From NCBI GenBank assembly GCA_016291475.1, contig JAEEXJ010000010.1, positions 1 through 48,336 on the forward strand: a DNA stretch of 48,336 bases, written 5' to 3'. Shown here in pieces: positions 8,857 through 16,949 of the stretch. Both the position numbers and the translations under genes were made by a program. Each line of letters starts with the position of its first letter. Within the stretch, counting starts at the first letter, position 1. The notes below the pieces were generated by a model that was given only the letters and a program-made list of their open reading frames with translations, was not told the DNA's origin and searched no databases. Source of the DNA: Lachnospiraceae bacterium (GTDB lineage: Bacteria; Bacillota_A; Clostridia; Lachnospirales; Lachnospiraceae).

Positions 8857-9811
8857 AGTAAAGGCTTTGAATATTTCAGGTGAAAATGCAAAAAGAAGTG
8901 TACGGGAATATAGTGATACCGTGAGACTGCTGATCTATCTGGGGCTTACCTTTACACTTACTTATATCTGGTATTTTATCGCAAATCCCGACAGATCGAC
9001 CTGGGAAGATATGGGGCAGATGAGGCAGTCTTTTGTCGCTCTTGGAATGATGTTTCCGGTTATATCCCATGTGCTTACGAGAGTTATCACGAAGGAAGGC
9101 TGTAAATTCGGCGGAGAAGATAATTCATATTTTGGTATCACTTTCAGAGACAGAAAGTGGGTCTTCTTCATAGCCGCAGGTCTTATTCCCTGGTTTTATA
9201 CGGAATTGAGCAGTCTGATCGAGATTGCGCTCTCGCCTGCCACATATGATTCCGAATATTACATCAGTCTCGAAATTGAAAAAAGGCTCCTGCTACTCCT
9301 TCCGCTGGCAGCCATTGTATCAGGTGTTGTGGGCTCTTTTGCCGCATTCGGGGAAGAGGGCGGATGGAGAGGGTATATGATGCCGAAGCTCATAAAGATC
9401 ATGGGACGCGGCAAGGCTCTTATAGTCGGAGGAATGATCTGGGGACTTTGGCATGCTCCTCTTACCTGCATCGGACATAATTTTGGGACGGATTACCCCG
9501 GATTTCCTTATGTCGGAATATTAAAAATGTGCATAATGTGCACGCTTATGGGAATCATCCTCACATTTGTAACCGAAAAAAGCGGATCTGTCTGGCCGGC
9601 TGCGATCATGCACGCGGTAAATAATGCAGGCCCATCGATACTTGTGGGATACATAAACCCGGATCTTGCTCCGGACACATTCATTGGAAGAAATGCGGGA
9701 TTTATCGGATTGGTCATTGCACTTCTCGTTGTTGATACCGTAATTATGATAAAATGGAGGAAGCAATCCGGGGCATTTCGAACTGAGGGAGTTTTAAATG
9801 AAAAAATCTGA
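8849..9811 (+). CDS. CPBP-family intramembrane metalloprotease (CAAX protease/Abi type)
   Basis: I choose ATG 8849, which has AAAGGAGAGGG just upstream and overlaps the permease stop by 8 bp; an upstream ATG at 8828 is poorer. The 320-residue protein is strongly hydrophobic and shows the three catalytic blocks of CPBP proteases: Glu169-Glu170 with Arg174 in GEEGGWRGYMM, His202 in WGLWHAP, and HAVNNAGP near residue 258. Family members process prenylated or peptide substrates in the membrane and often give self-immunity to bacteriocins. Its place as last gene of a YtrA-regulated ABC operon fits a peptide-resistance role, which is inference. Confidence 0.92.
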   Translation: MSEVKALNISGENAKRSVREYSDTVRLLIYLGLTFTLTYIWYFIANPDRSTWEDMGQMRQSFVALGMMFPVISHVLTRVITKEGCKFGGEDNSYFGITFRDRKWVFFIAAGLIPWFYTELSSLIEIALSPATYDSEYYISLEIEKRLLLLLPLAAIVSGVVGSFAAFGEEGGWRGYMMPKLIKIMGRGKALIVGGMIWGLWHAPLTCIGHNFGTDYPGFPYVGILKMCIMCTLMGIILTFVTEKSGSVWPAAIMHAVNNAGPSILVGYINPDLAPDTFIGRNAGFIGLVIALLVVDTVIMIKWRKQSGAFRTEGVLNEKI

Positions 9812-10484
9812 TCTGTACAAAAATCTTAAAAAGCTTCAGGACTTAAAATACCGCGATATGCAGGTTAAGATCATTCCCAATCTGGAGCCTTCATCCATCA
9901 TTGGTGTAAGAACTCCCGAGCTTAAAGCCATGGCAAAGGAGATTCTAAAGTCCGGAGATTACGCTGATTTCTTAAATGACCTTCCCCATAAGTATTTCGA
10001 GGAAAACCAGCTCCATGCATTTATAATATCCGGCATGAAGGATGCGGATGCATGCTTTGAAGAACTTGAGAAGTTCCTTCCCTATGTCGATAACTGGGCA
10101 ACCTGCGATCAGATGTCACCGAAGGTTTTTAAGAAGCATAAGGAGGAACTGCTTAAGCTAGTAAAAGTGTGGATCGCATCGGATGAACCCTATACCATAA
10201 GGTTTGGCGTGGGTATGCTCATGGAGCACTTCCTCGATGATGATTATGATGTAAAGTATGCTTCGATGGTAGCTAAGATAAGATCGGATGAGTATTACGT
10301 CAATATGATGATCGCATGGTATTTTGCAACAGCTCTCGCAAAACAGTACGACAGCATACTTCCCTACATCGAGAAGAAGAAACTCGATAAGTGGACACAC
10401 AATAAAGCTATACAAAAATCCGTCGAAAGCTATCGCATCACCGATGAGCAGAAGACGTATCTGAAAACACTGAAGATAAAGTAG
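9798..10484 (+). CDS. AlkD-like DNA alkylation repair protein (HEAT-like repeats)
   Basis: The 228-residue protein matches the DNA alkylation repair (AlkD/AlkC) fold. The GVRTPELKAMAKEI segment near residues 34-47, the WATCDQMSPKVFKKH block near 101-115 and YTIRFGVGMLMEHFL near 133-147 are characteristic helical repeats. AlkD glycosylases remove bulky cationic N3- or N7-alkylated bases without base flipping; the invariant Trp and Asp fit WATCDQ. It overlaps the protease gene by 14 bp, so it is probably cotranscribed with the ABC operon. DNA damage or an alkylating toxin might therefore be part of what that operon deals with, though read-through could equally explain it. Confidence 0.9.
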   Translation: MKKSDLYKNLKKLQDLKYRDMQVKIIPNLEPSSIIGVRTPELKAMAKEILKSGDYADFLNDLPHKYFEENQLHAFIISGMKDADACFEELEKFLPYVDNWATCDQMSPKVFKKHKEELLKLVKVWIASDEPYTIRFGVGMLMEHFLDDDYDVKYASMVAKIRSDEYYVNMMIAWYFATALAKQYDSILPYIEKKKLDKWTHNKAIQKSVESYRITDEQKTYLKTLKIK

Positions 10485-10494
10485 GAGAAATGAT

Positions 10495-11142
10495 TTGCGC
10501 TACACACATATTTTATTTGATCTGGACGGAACTCTCACCGACTCCGGCCCGGGAATAATGAACGGTTTTGAATACGCCATCACCAAGATGGGCGGATCAG
10601 TGGAAGACAGGTCTCAGCTCAGGAGATTTGTAGGACCTCCCTTGGTTGAATCATTCGGAACCATGCTCGGATATTCACCCGAAGATACGGAAAAGGCCAT
10701 CGCAACATACAGAGAGTATTATTTTCAGATGGGCGGTGTGCTTGAGAATGAGGTATATCCCGGAGTAGTAAAGCTTCTCGAAGATCTTAATGAAATGGGA
10801 TTGCATGTAGCCGTTGCGACTTCAAAGTTTGAAAAAGGAACCATGATCGTTCTTGATCATTTTGATCTGGCCAAATACTTTGATGTTATCGGATGCGGTA
10901 ATGATACCGACCGCAAGGAAAAGAAAGATATCATCAGATATGTCCTTGATAAGTACGGCATCACGGACCTCAGTAAGGTTCTCATGGTAGGGGACAGACA
11001 TTACGATATCGATGCCGCAAGAGAAGTTGGTATAGATTCCGTAGGTGTGTTGTACGGATACGGAAACGAAGAGGAATTTAAAACAGCCGGAGCGACTTAT
11101 ATTGCCGTCACGGCTGAAGAAGTAAAGAAATATATAGTTTAG
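10495..11142 (+). CDS. HAD-superfamily hydrolase, phosphoglycolate phosphatase-like
   Basis: The best start is TTG 10495; an ATG five bases earlier is in another frame. The TAGGAGA ribosome binding site overlaps the stop codon of the AlkD-like gene. The 215-residue product has the HAD motifs in order: FDLDGTLTD at residues 8-16, a C1 helical cap (residues 18-80), AVATSKF near 104-110, then the lysine helix and GDRHYDIDAA near 167-176. It probably dephosphorylates a small phospho-sugar or phosphoglycolate. Such generic HAD proteins have broad specificity, so the substrate is not assigned. Confidence 0.92.
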   Translation: MRYTHILFDLDGTLTDSGPGIMNGFEYAITKMGGSVEDRSQLRRFVGPPLVESFGTMLGYSPEDTEKAIATYREYYFQMGGVLENEVYPGVVKLLEDLNEMGLHVAVATSKFEKGTMIVLDHFDLAKYFDVIGCGNDTDRKEKKDIIRYVLDKYGITDLSKVLMVGDRHYDIDAAREVGIDSVGVLYGYGNEEEFKTAGATYIAVTAEEVKKYIV

Positions 11143-11148
11143 AGAAAG

Positions 11149-11195
11149 ATCCGGCGGGGATGATTCTTGTATCAAGAGAATCACCCCCGCCGGAT
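11149..11195. terminator. Bidirectional terminator between convergent genes
   Basis: A very stable stem starts with ATCCGGCGGGG, continues after one mismatch through TGATTCT, and closes around GTATC. It lies between the + strand HAD gene and the - strand HD-GYP-like gene. Weak AT-rich tracts flank both sides, so it can serve both transcripts. Confidence 0.8.
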
Positions 11196-11201
11196 TATTA
11201 T

Positions 11202-13004
11202 TTAAATTTTCCTTCTGTACGCCTGGTACATGATCTCTGCTCTGCCTGAACCGATGAAATATCCGATACGGGATTTGAGGTCGGGATCAAGATCGAGAAG
11301 ATTTACAAGGTCGGGATTGTAACGAGTTCCCGCATACTTTTTGAGTTCTTCGAAGATTTCGCCCGGCGTTTTAGCTTTCTTGTAGTTTCTGCCGTACTGA
11401 TCCGTGGCCGCATCAAGGCAGTCACAGATTGTTATAACATCAATTGCAGCACGGTAGGGCGTGTTGTGATCGTAATCAGAGGGATATCCGCCCGACCCGT
11501 CATAGAAACAGTGATGGCCTGCAGCCACGTCACGGTAAATGATAAGGTCCGGATCGTTCTCCATGAATTTGGCACCGTATTCAGGGTGCTTTTTAATTGA
11601 GTCAAATTCTTCATCCCCGAGTTTTCTACACTGCAGATTTATTATGTCTGCGATCCTCGTTTTGCCAACGTCGTGGAAGAGTCCGCAGTGACGCAGGTAT
11701 TCGGGAATATCTTCTTTGATCGGAAGATCGTCAAAAAATTCCGGCATGTAGATAAGGGCGCTTTCCGCAAAAACCATTGCCAGTTCCGAGACGATTACGG
11801 AGTGCAGGTAGGTGGGAAGCTGGCGCTTGACTATAAGGTCAAGGATGTAGTCTTCTTTTTCTTTTCTCGAGCCGAGATATTCGAGAGTCTTATAACACCA
11901 TTTCGCCAGAACATCGTTGATGAACTGTGAAGGGAAATCCTTGTACTTGTTATAGAGATTGGTGCGTGATGATTTGAGCAGATAGGATACGATCCTGTCC
12001 ACTTTTTTCTTATCATCGACATGCTTGGCAAGGCGGAGCATAAGGAGAGGACCGTTGTTTAAGAAATGCTGTTCCTCAGTGCTTGTCTTACCCGTAGCTT
12101 CGAACTTTATGACGCATGCTTTATAGTACTCGAGATATTTATCAAGTGCGCCCTCGAATGTTTCCTCTCCGCTTTCAATCCTGGTGCGAAGGTACAGTGC
12201 ATAGACGCGGTCATTGTAGTCCGTGATGTGTTTTGCCTTACGGGTATCTTCTTCGAAGTATTTACCCGCATAATCGTAGAGGTATTTTTTTACCTCATCG
12301 GTTGCTTTTTCGATATGCTCTTCAACGCACATCCAGTCCTTGTTCATCATATCGACAAGTTCGGAGACTTCCTGATTATCCTTGTCGAGTGCCTGAACAA
12401 CGTCACTGTTCCAAAACTCGTTGGCTGTCTTGTGACGTAGGTATGAACGGTTTATATCAAAATCGGGATTTTCGGTATCGATGACTACATAGTTGTACCA
12501 TGCGACCCAGACGCCGCGTCTTGCCGATGGTGAAAACTCACTGTAATGATCGCAGAGTGCAAAGATCTTCTCGAGATATTCGTCGCTCATTTTCATCTGA
12601 CCCGAGCCACGGTTTCTTATCTCGCAGATTTCATAGAATATTGCTTTGTAAACGAAGATAAGCTTTTCGTAATCAGTGCTTCCTTCGTACGCTTCAAGGA
12701 GTTTTTTGAGAAGGGGAAAAATTACGACATAGTCGTCATAGTCGCCGTTGTACATCTCGACAACGCGGTCATAGAGAGCAAGAGTTTCTTCTTCGGAGAG
12801 GTCACGGGTAAGGAGATCGTTTATCTCACCGAGGATCTGTTCATCCCTGGTCGCAATCTCGGTAAGCTCGCGTGCACGACCCGCAAGCCGCCCGATCCAT
12901 TCTTTCTTCGGGAGCTTGTTAAATAGGGCCTCGTTCAGTTCTTCCTGACGATCCATGTTCTTACAGTACTCGGTTATGAGTTGTCCGATATCTGTTTGAG
13001 CCAT
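11202..13004 (-). CDS. HD-GYP-like phosphohydrolase with long helical N-terminal region
   Basis: ATG at 13004 is preferred over ATG 13010, because GGGAG directly abuts the latter and is correctly spaced from the former; this gives 600 residues. The first 370 residues are charged, mostly helical and TPR-like, without signal or membrane segment. The last 200 hold an HD domain: FHDVGKTRIADI (the HD pair), HPEYGAKF, then GHHCFYDGSGGYP, which corresponds to the HHExxDGxGYP block of HD-GYP cyclic-di-GMP phosphodiesterases but has Cys instead of Glu and an extra Gly. Activity is therefore uncertain. The only diguanylate-cyclase-like gene here is at 37.9 kb. Confidence 0.85.
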   Translation of the reverse strand: MAQTDIGQLITEYCKNMDRQEELNEALFNKLPKKEWIGRLAGRARELTEIATRDEQILGEINDLLTRDLSEEETLALYDRVVEMYNGDYDDYVVIFPLLKKLLEAYEGSTDYEKLIFVYKAIFYEICEIRNRGSGQMKMSDEYLEKIFALCDHYSEFSPSARRGVWVAWYNYVVIDTENPDFDINRSYLRHKTANEFWNSDVVQALDKDNQEVSELVDMMNKDWMCVEEHIEKATDEVKKYLYDYAGKYFEEDTRKAKHITDYNDRVYALYLRTRIESGEETFEGALDKYLEYYKACVIKFEATGKTSTEEQHFLNNGPLLMLRLAKHVDDKKKVDRIVSYLLKSSRTNLYNKYKDFPSQFINDVLAKWCYKTLEYLGSRKEKEDYILDLIVKRQLPTYLHSVIVSELAMVFAESALIYMPEFFDDLPIKEDIPEYLRHCGLFHDVGKTRIADIINLQCRKLGDEEFDSIKKHPEYGAKFMENDPDLIIYRDVAAGHHCFYDGSGGYPSDYDHNTPYRAAIDVITICDCLDAATDQYGRNYKKAKTPGEIFEELKKYAGTRYNPDLVNLLDLDPDLKSRIGYFIGSGRAEIMYQAYRRKI

Positions 13005-13106
13005 AAGCATCTCCCATATATTATATGCAAATATAATAACATATTTTGTTCCGCAATCACTATTGTCAGCTCAAATAAAAGTTGTAAATTCTCAACAATT
13101 AATATC

Positions 13107-13135
13107 TTGACAAACATTTTTTAATTGGTTATGTT
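13107..13135 (+). promoter_or_regulatory. Promoter of the leader peptide / ABC exporter operon
   Basis: TTGACA at 13107-13112 and TATGTT at 13130-13135 are separated by exactly 17 bases. The predicted transcript starts about 60 bases before the leader peptide start codon and about 250 bases before the first ABC gene. Confidence 0.75.
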
Positions 13136-13202
13136 ACATAGTGTCCGTTGTGAGACAGATTGAAACTATTAACCGTGATTTTCAGAAAGGAGGCAACCAA
13201 AA

Positions 13203-13283
13203 ATGATTAAGTTAAGAAATAATCAGAATAATCTATTTATGTACAATACTTACAGCCTCCGGAAAGGGTCTATGCAGGTATAA
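13203..13283 (+). CDS. 26-residue leader peptide of the ABC exporter operon
   Basis: The short ORF encodes MIKLRNNQNNLFMYNTYSLR followed by KGSMQV. It has the best ribosome binding site of the neighbourhood, AAAGGAGG at 13186-13193, ten bases before ATG. The peptide is unlikely to be a functional protein. It sits between a good promoter and an intrinsic terminator in front of a multidrug-type ABC exporter. That is the arrangement of bmrB ahead of bmrCD in Bacillus subtilis, where drug-stalled ribosomes on the leader prevent termination. The ribosome binding site GGAGGC (13189-13194) is complementary to GCCTCC (13255-13260) inside the ORF, so translation and folding are probably coupled. Confidence 0.7.
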   Translation: MIKLRNNQNNLFMYNTYSLRKGSMQV

Positions 13284-13302
13284 TGTGGTCTTGCGACCAT
13301 AT
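13283..13302 (+). promoter_or_regulatory. Hairpin overlapping the leader stop codon
   Basis: An 8-bp stem with one G-T pair (13283-13290 with 13295-13302) and the 4-base loop TTGC begins at the last base of the leader stop codon. A ribosome finishing or stalling on the leader would disrupt it. It is a plausible part of the attenuator. Confidence 0.5.
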
Positions 13303-13331
13303 ATGAACTGTATAGCGGTTTTTACCATAAT

Positions 13332-13362
13332 GCCGGAAGCAAGCGCTTCCGGCTATTTTTTT
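13332..13362 (+). terminator. Intrinsic terminator / attenuator ahead of the ABC exporter
   Basis: A perfect 9-bp stem (GCCGGAAGC with GCTTCCGGC), loop AAGC, is followed by TA and seven T residues. It stands upstream of the first ABC gene and downstream of the leader ORF, so it must be read through for the exporter to be expressed. The leader segment around 13258-13264 (TCCGGAA) can pair with either arm and may act as antiterminator. Confidence 0.88.
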
Positions 13363-13389
13363 ACCTTTTCGGATGTTTTGAGATAGGAT

Positions 13390-15150
13390 GTGATTCAAAA
13401 AATGAGGGAAAAATTCAGTTTATTCAAACATATCAAGCGCCACTTATGGCAGTACATAATAGCGCTTACATCACTGATACTTTCGGTCACTGTATCCATG
13501 ATCGTGCCGGAGGTTCAGAGACACATAGTTGATGATGTCATAGTAGACGGCAGGATCGAGCTGCTCTTTAAGCTCCTTGTGATCTATGCCTGTCTGGGCG
13601 TATCCCGTGCGCTCTTCCAGTACATCAAAGAGTACTCTTTTGACTCGGTGTCTTCCAAGGTTGTCGTCGGAGTAAGACGTGACCTGTTCAGACATATCCA
13701 GGGTCTTGATACAAGTTACTTTGATAAAAACAATACCGGAGAGATCATGGCCAGACTCAAGGAAGATATCGACAAGGTGTGGGAAGCTCTTTCTTTTATC
13801 TCAATGCTTCTCATTGAGGTTGCCTTTCACACGGTCTTTATCCTGGTGTGCATGATCAGACTCAATGCCTACATGGCCATCATTCCTTTTATCGCCATCG
13901 TGGTCTGCGGATTCCTTGCGGTAAAGATGGATAAGAAACTTGATGTGGTATTCGGAGAGATCTCCGAGGAGAATGCGGTTCTCAATACAACCTGTGAGGA
14001 GAATATCGCAGGTGTCCGTACCGTCAAAGCTTTTGCAAGGGAAGGACATGAGATAAGCAAGTTCAGGAAGCACAATGATAAGTACAAGGAACTGAACGTA
14101 GACCTGTCCAAGGTTTTCGTAAAGTACTATCCCTTCTTTTCATTTGTTTCCGGAATAGTTCCGCTTATCGTTATCGCTATCGGCGGTGTGTTCTATGTAA
14201 AGGGAATGTTCGGTATCACTCTGGGTGTGATAACCGCCTACATAACCTATTCGAACAACATCGTATGGCCCATGGAAATGCTGGGATGGCTTACCAACAG
14301 CTTCTCGGAAGCAGTTGCCTCTGTTAAGAAGCTCAATAAGATCTATGACGAAGTATCGACCATTAACGATCCCGAGAACCCCGTTGTCCTCGAGAAAGTT
14401 AAGGGCACCATTACCTTTGATAACGTCGGATTTCATAAAGAGGACATGCACGATATTCTGAAGGGAATATCATTTGAGATCCCTGCCGGAAAGACCCTGG
14501 GAATAATGGGTGCAAGTGGCGCGGGAAAAACTTCGATCGTCTCACTTCTCACAAGACTTTATGATGTAACTGACGGAGAGATAAGGCTTGACGGAGTTCC
14601 CATCAGGAACCTGACTCTTAAGCAGTTAAGAGGAAGCATCTCGCTTGTAATGCAGGATGTATTCCTTTTCTCGGATACCATCGCTGAAAATATCAAGATG
14701 GGCCGCCGTCACAACATTAGTGACAGGGTTATAAGACGTTCCAGCCAAAATGCGGGAGCAAGTGAATTCATCGACAAGATGGATAAGGGATACGACACCG
14801 TTATCGGAGAGCGCGGAGTAGGCCTTTCCGGCGGACAGAAGCAGCGTATTTCCATTGCGAGAGCATTTGCCAAGGAACTTCCCATTCTGGTAATGGATGA
14901 TTCCACCTCCGCACTTGATATGGAGACGGAACGTGATATCCAGAAGAGATTAAAGGACCTTACCGAAATGACTAAAATAATCATCGCGCATCGTATCAGC
15001 TCCGTTAAGGATGCGGATGAGATCATAGTGCTCGACGAGGGCAGGATCGCGGAACGCGGAACCCACGAAGAGCTGCTTGCACTTAAGGGACTCTACTACG
15101 AGACTTATGTGTCTCAGTACGGTGAGCCCGTATTAAAGGAGGTGATCTAA
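13390..15150 (+). CDS. Heterodimeric ABC exporter subunit, BmrC-like (degenerate site)
   Basis: The 586-residue protein has a six-helix exporter membrane domain (residues about 17-310) fused to an ATPase domain. Walker A is GASGAGKTS near residue 374, the signature LSGGQKQRISIARA near 479, and Walker B ILVMDDSTSALD. In the last motif the catalytic glutamate is replaced by Asp504, the hallmark of the degenerate ATP site in heterodimeric exporters such as BmrC or TM287. Start: GTG 13390 has AGGA close upstream; ATG 13402 is the alternative. It overlaps the partner gene by one base. The pair probably exports drugs or lipids. Confidence 0.92.
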   Translation: MIQKMREKFSLFKHIKRHLWQYIIALTSLILSVTVSMIVPEVQRHIVDDVIVDGRIELLFKLLVIYACLGVSRALFQYIKEYSFDSVSSKVVVGVRRDLFRHIQGLDTSYFDKNNTGEIMARLKEDIDKVWEALSFISMLLIEVAFHTVFILVCMIRLNAYMAIIPFIAIVVCGFLAVKMDKKLDVVFGEISEENAVLNTTCEENIAGVRTVKAFAREGHEISKFRKHNDKYKELNVDLSKVFVKYYPFFSFVSGIVPLIVIAIGGVFYVKGMFGITLGVITAYITYSNNIVWPMEMLGWLTNSFSEAVASVKKLNKIYDEVSTINDPENPVVLEKVKGTITFDNVGFHKEDMHDILKGISFEIPAGKTLGIMGASGAGKTSIVSLLTRLYDVTDGEIRLDGVPIRNLTLKQLRGSISLVMQDVFLFSDTIAENIKMGRRHNISDRVIRRSSQNAGASEFIDKMDKGYDTVIGERGVGLSGGQKQRISIARAFAKELPILVMDDSTSALDMETERDIQKRLKDLTEMTKIIIAHRISSVKDADEIIVLDEGRIAERGTHEELLALKGLYYETYVSQYGEPVLKEVI

Positions 15151-16916
15151 TGGCCGCCAATTCCATAAGAGAAGATGAGGATATATCGACAGTCAAAAAG
15201 TCGGTGACCATAGGAAGACTCCTCAGTTACCTTCTCAGATACAAACAGACAATAGTAATAGTAATGTTCATCATGGCATACTGCGTAGCGGTAAGCCTTA
15301 TCAACCCGCTTATCATTGAATCAGCCATTGATGATTACATTACACCCGGAAATATCAAAGGCGTATTTGTGCTTGTGGGAATCGCACTTGCAATGAACGC
15401 GTTAAGAGTAATACTCGTGAAGGTCAGAATGTATGTGATGAGTAAGATGACCAACTCAATCATTCAGACAATTCGTGAAGAAGTATTTACCCATCTTCAG
15501 ACACTGGGTTTTAAATTCTTTGATTCACGCCCCACGGGTAAGATTCTTTCCCGCGTAATGGGTGACGTAAATTCACTCAAGCAGGTGCTTCAGAACTTTG
15601 TCATCACGCTGCTCCCCGATTTTATTACGGTTGTAGCGGTAATGGTGATCATGCTCATCAAGAATTTCCGTCTTGCACTTGCCGGAATGGTGGGACTTCC
15701 CATTCTTATAGTCGGCCTTCTCGTTATAGAGAATATGTGCCGCGTAAGATGGCAGATCCACAGAAAGAAGTCATCCAACCTGAACGCATTCCTTCACGAG
15801 GATATCTCGGGAATAAGGATCATCAAAACCTTTGCGGCAGAGGATGAAACCCTCGAGACATTTGACGAACTTACCAAGGAACATCGTGACAGCTTCATGG
15901 ATGCGGTAAAAGTAAACGATGCGTTCAATTCGGTTATCGAATTAAGTACCGCCGTAAGTATCATATGCATGCTTTATGTAGCGGTTACGGTTCTTCATAT
16001 GGATGCGACAAATGTAGGACTTCTTGTGGCTTTCTCAAGCTACCTGTCACTTTTCTGGCAGCCCATCGCAAACCTGGGAAGCTTCTACAACCAGATCATC
16101 ACAAATCTGGCTGCTGCAGAGCGTGTTTTTGAAGTGATCGATCTTGATCCCGAGATCAAAGACGGTGAGAAAGTTGGCATTATGCCCGAGATCACCGGAC
16201 GAGTCCGCTTCAAGGATGTAGGATTTGCATATGAAGACGGTGTACCCGTTTTAGAGAACGTAAGCTTTGATATAACACCCGGAGAAACAATAGCACTGGT
16301 CGGACCTACAGGCGCCGGTAAGACTACCATCGTAAATCTGATCTCAAGATTTTATGATGTTCAGACCGGATCCGTTATCGTAGATGATACCGATGTTAAA
16401 GATGTTTCAATAGACAGCCTCAGAAGTCAGCTTGGAATAATGACACAGGACAATTTCCTGTTTACCGGAACCATCAGAGAAAACATCAGATACGGTAAGC
16501 TTGATGCCACTGACGAAGAGATAGAAGAAGCCTGCAAGAAGGTAAATGCTCACGATTTCATAATGAACCTTGAAAAGGGTTATGATACGGAGCTTACCGA
16601 AAGAGGCGGAGGACTTTCCGCAGGTCAGAAGCAGCTGCTTGCTTTTGCGCGTACGATTTTGTCGGATCCGAAGATCCTTATCCTGGATGAGGCAACTTCA
16701 TCCATCGATACCAAATCCGAGATCCTCGTACAGAAAGGAATCGCAACAATCCTTAAAGGAAGAACATCATTTGTCATCGCACACAGGCTTTCGACCATCA
16801 GAAATGCCGACAGGATTTTCGTTATTCAAAACGGTGGTATCGCAGAGAGCGGAAATCATGAAGAGCTTATGGCACGCAAAGGATTGTATTATAATCTGAA
16901 TATGGCCCAGGCTTAA
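15150..16916 (+). CDS. Heterodimeric ABC exporter subunit, BmrD-like (catalytic site)
   Basis: This 588-residue membrane-ATPase fusion is translationally coupled to its partner (TAATG overlap) and has a near-consensus ribosome binding site AAAGGAGGTGATC. Six hydrophobic helices fill residues 35-330. Walker A is GPTGAGKTT near 386, and Walker B ILILDEATSSID has the catalytic Glu514. The signature is LSAGQ at residue 489 rather than LSGGQ. In the heterodimer this altered signature faces the Walker motifs of the partner that carries Asp504. Both deviations therefore fall in the same, inactive ATP site, and the other site is intact. Confidence 0.93.
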   Translation: MAANSIREDEDISTVKKSVTIGRLLSYLLRYKQTIVIVMFIMAYCVAVSLINPLIIESAIDDYITPGNIKGVFVLVGIALAMNALRVILVKVRMYVMSKMTNSIIQTIREEVFTHLQTLGFKFFDSRPTGKILSRVMGDVNSLKQVLQNFVITLLPDFITVVAVMVIMLIKNFRLALAGMVGLPILIVGLLVIENMCRVRWQIHRKKSSNLNAFLHEDISGIRIIKTFAAEDETLETFDELTKEHRDSFMDAVKVNDAFNSVIELSTAVSIICMLYVAVTVLHMDATNVGLLVAFSSYLSLFWQPIANLGSFYNQIITNLAAAERVFEVIDLDPEIKDGEKVGIMPEITGRVRFKDVGFAYEDGVPVLENVSFDITPGETIALVGPTGAGKTTIVNLISRFYDVQTGSVIVDDTDVKDVSIDSLRSQLGIMTQDNFLFTGTIRENIRYGKLDATDEEIEEACKKVNAHDFIMNLEKGYDTELTERGGGLSAGQKQLLAFARTILSDPKILILDEATSSIDTKSEILVQKGIATILKGRTSFVIAHRLSTIRNADRIFVIQNGGIAESGNHEELMARKGLYYNLNMAQA

Positions 16917-16949
16917 TCGGTGCTCGCATTTACAGAAAGGAATACAGTA

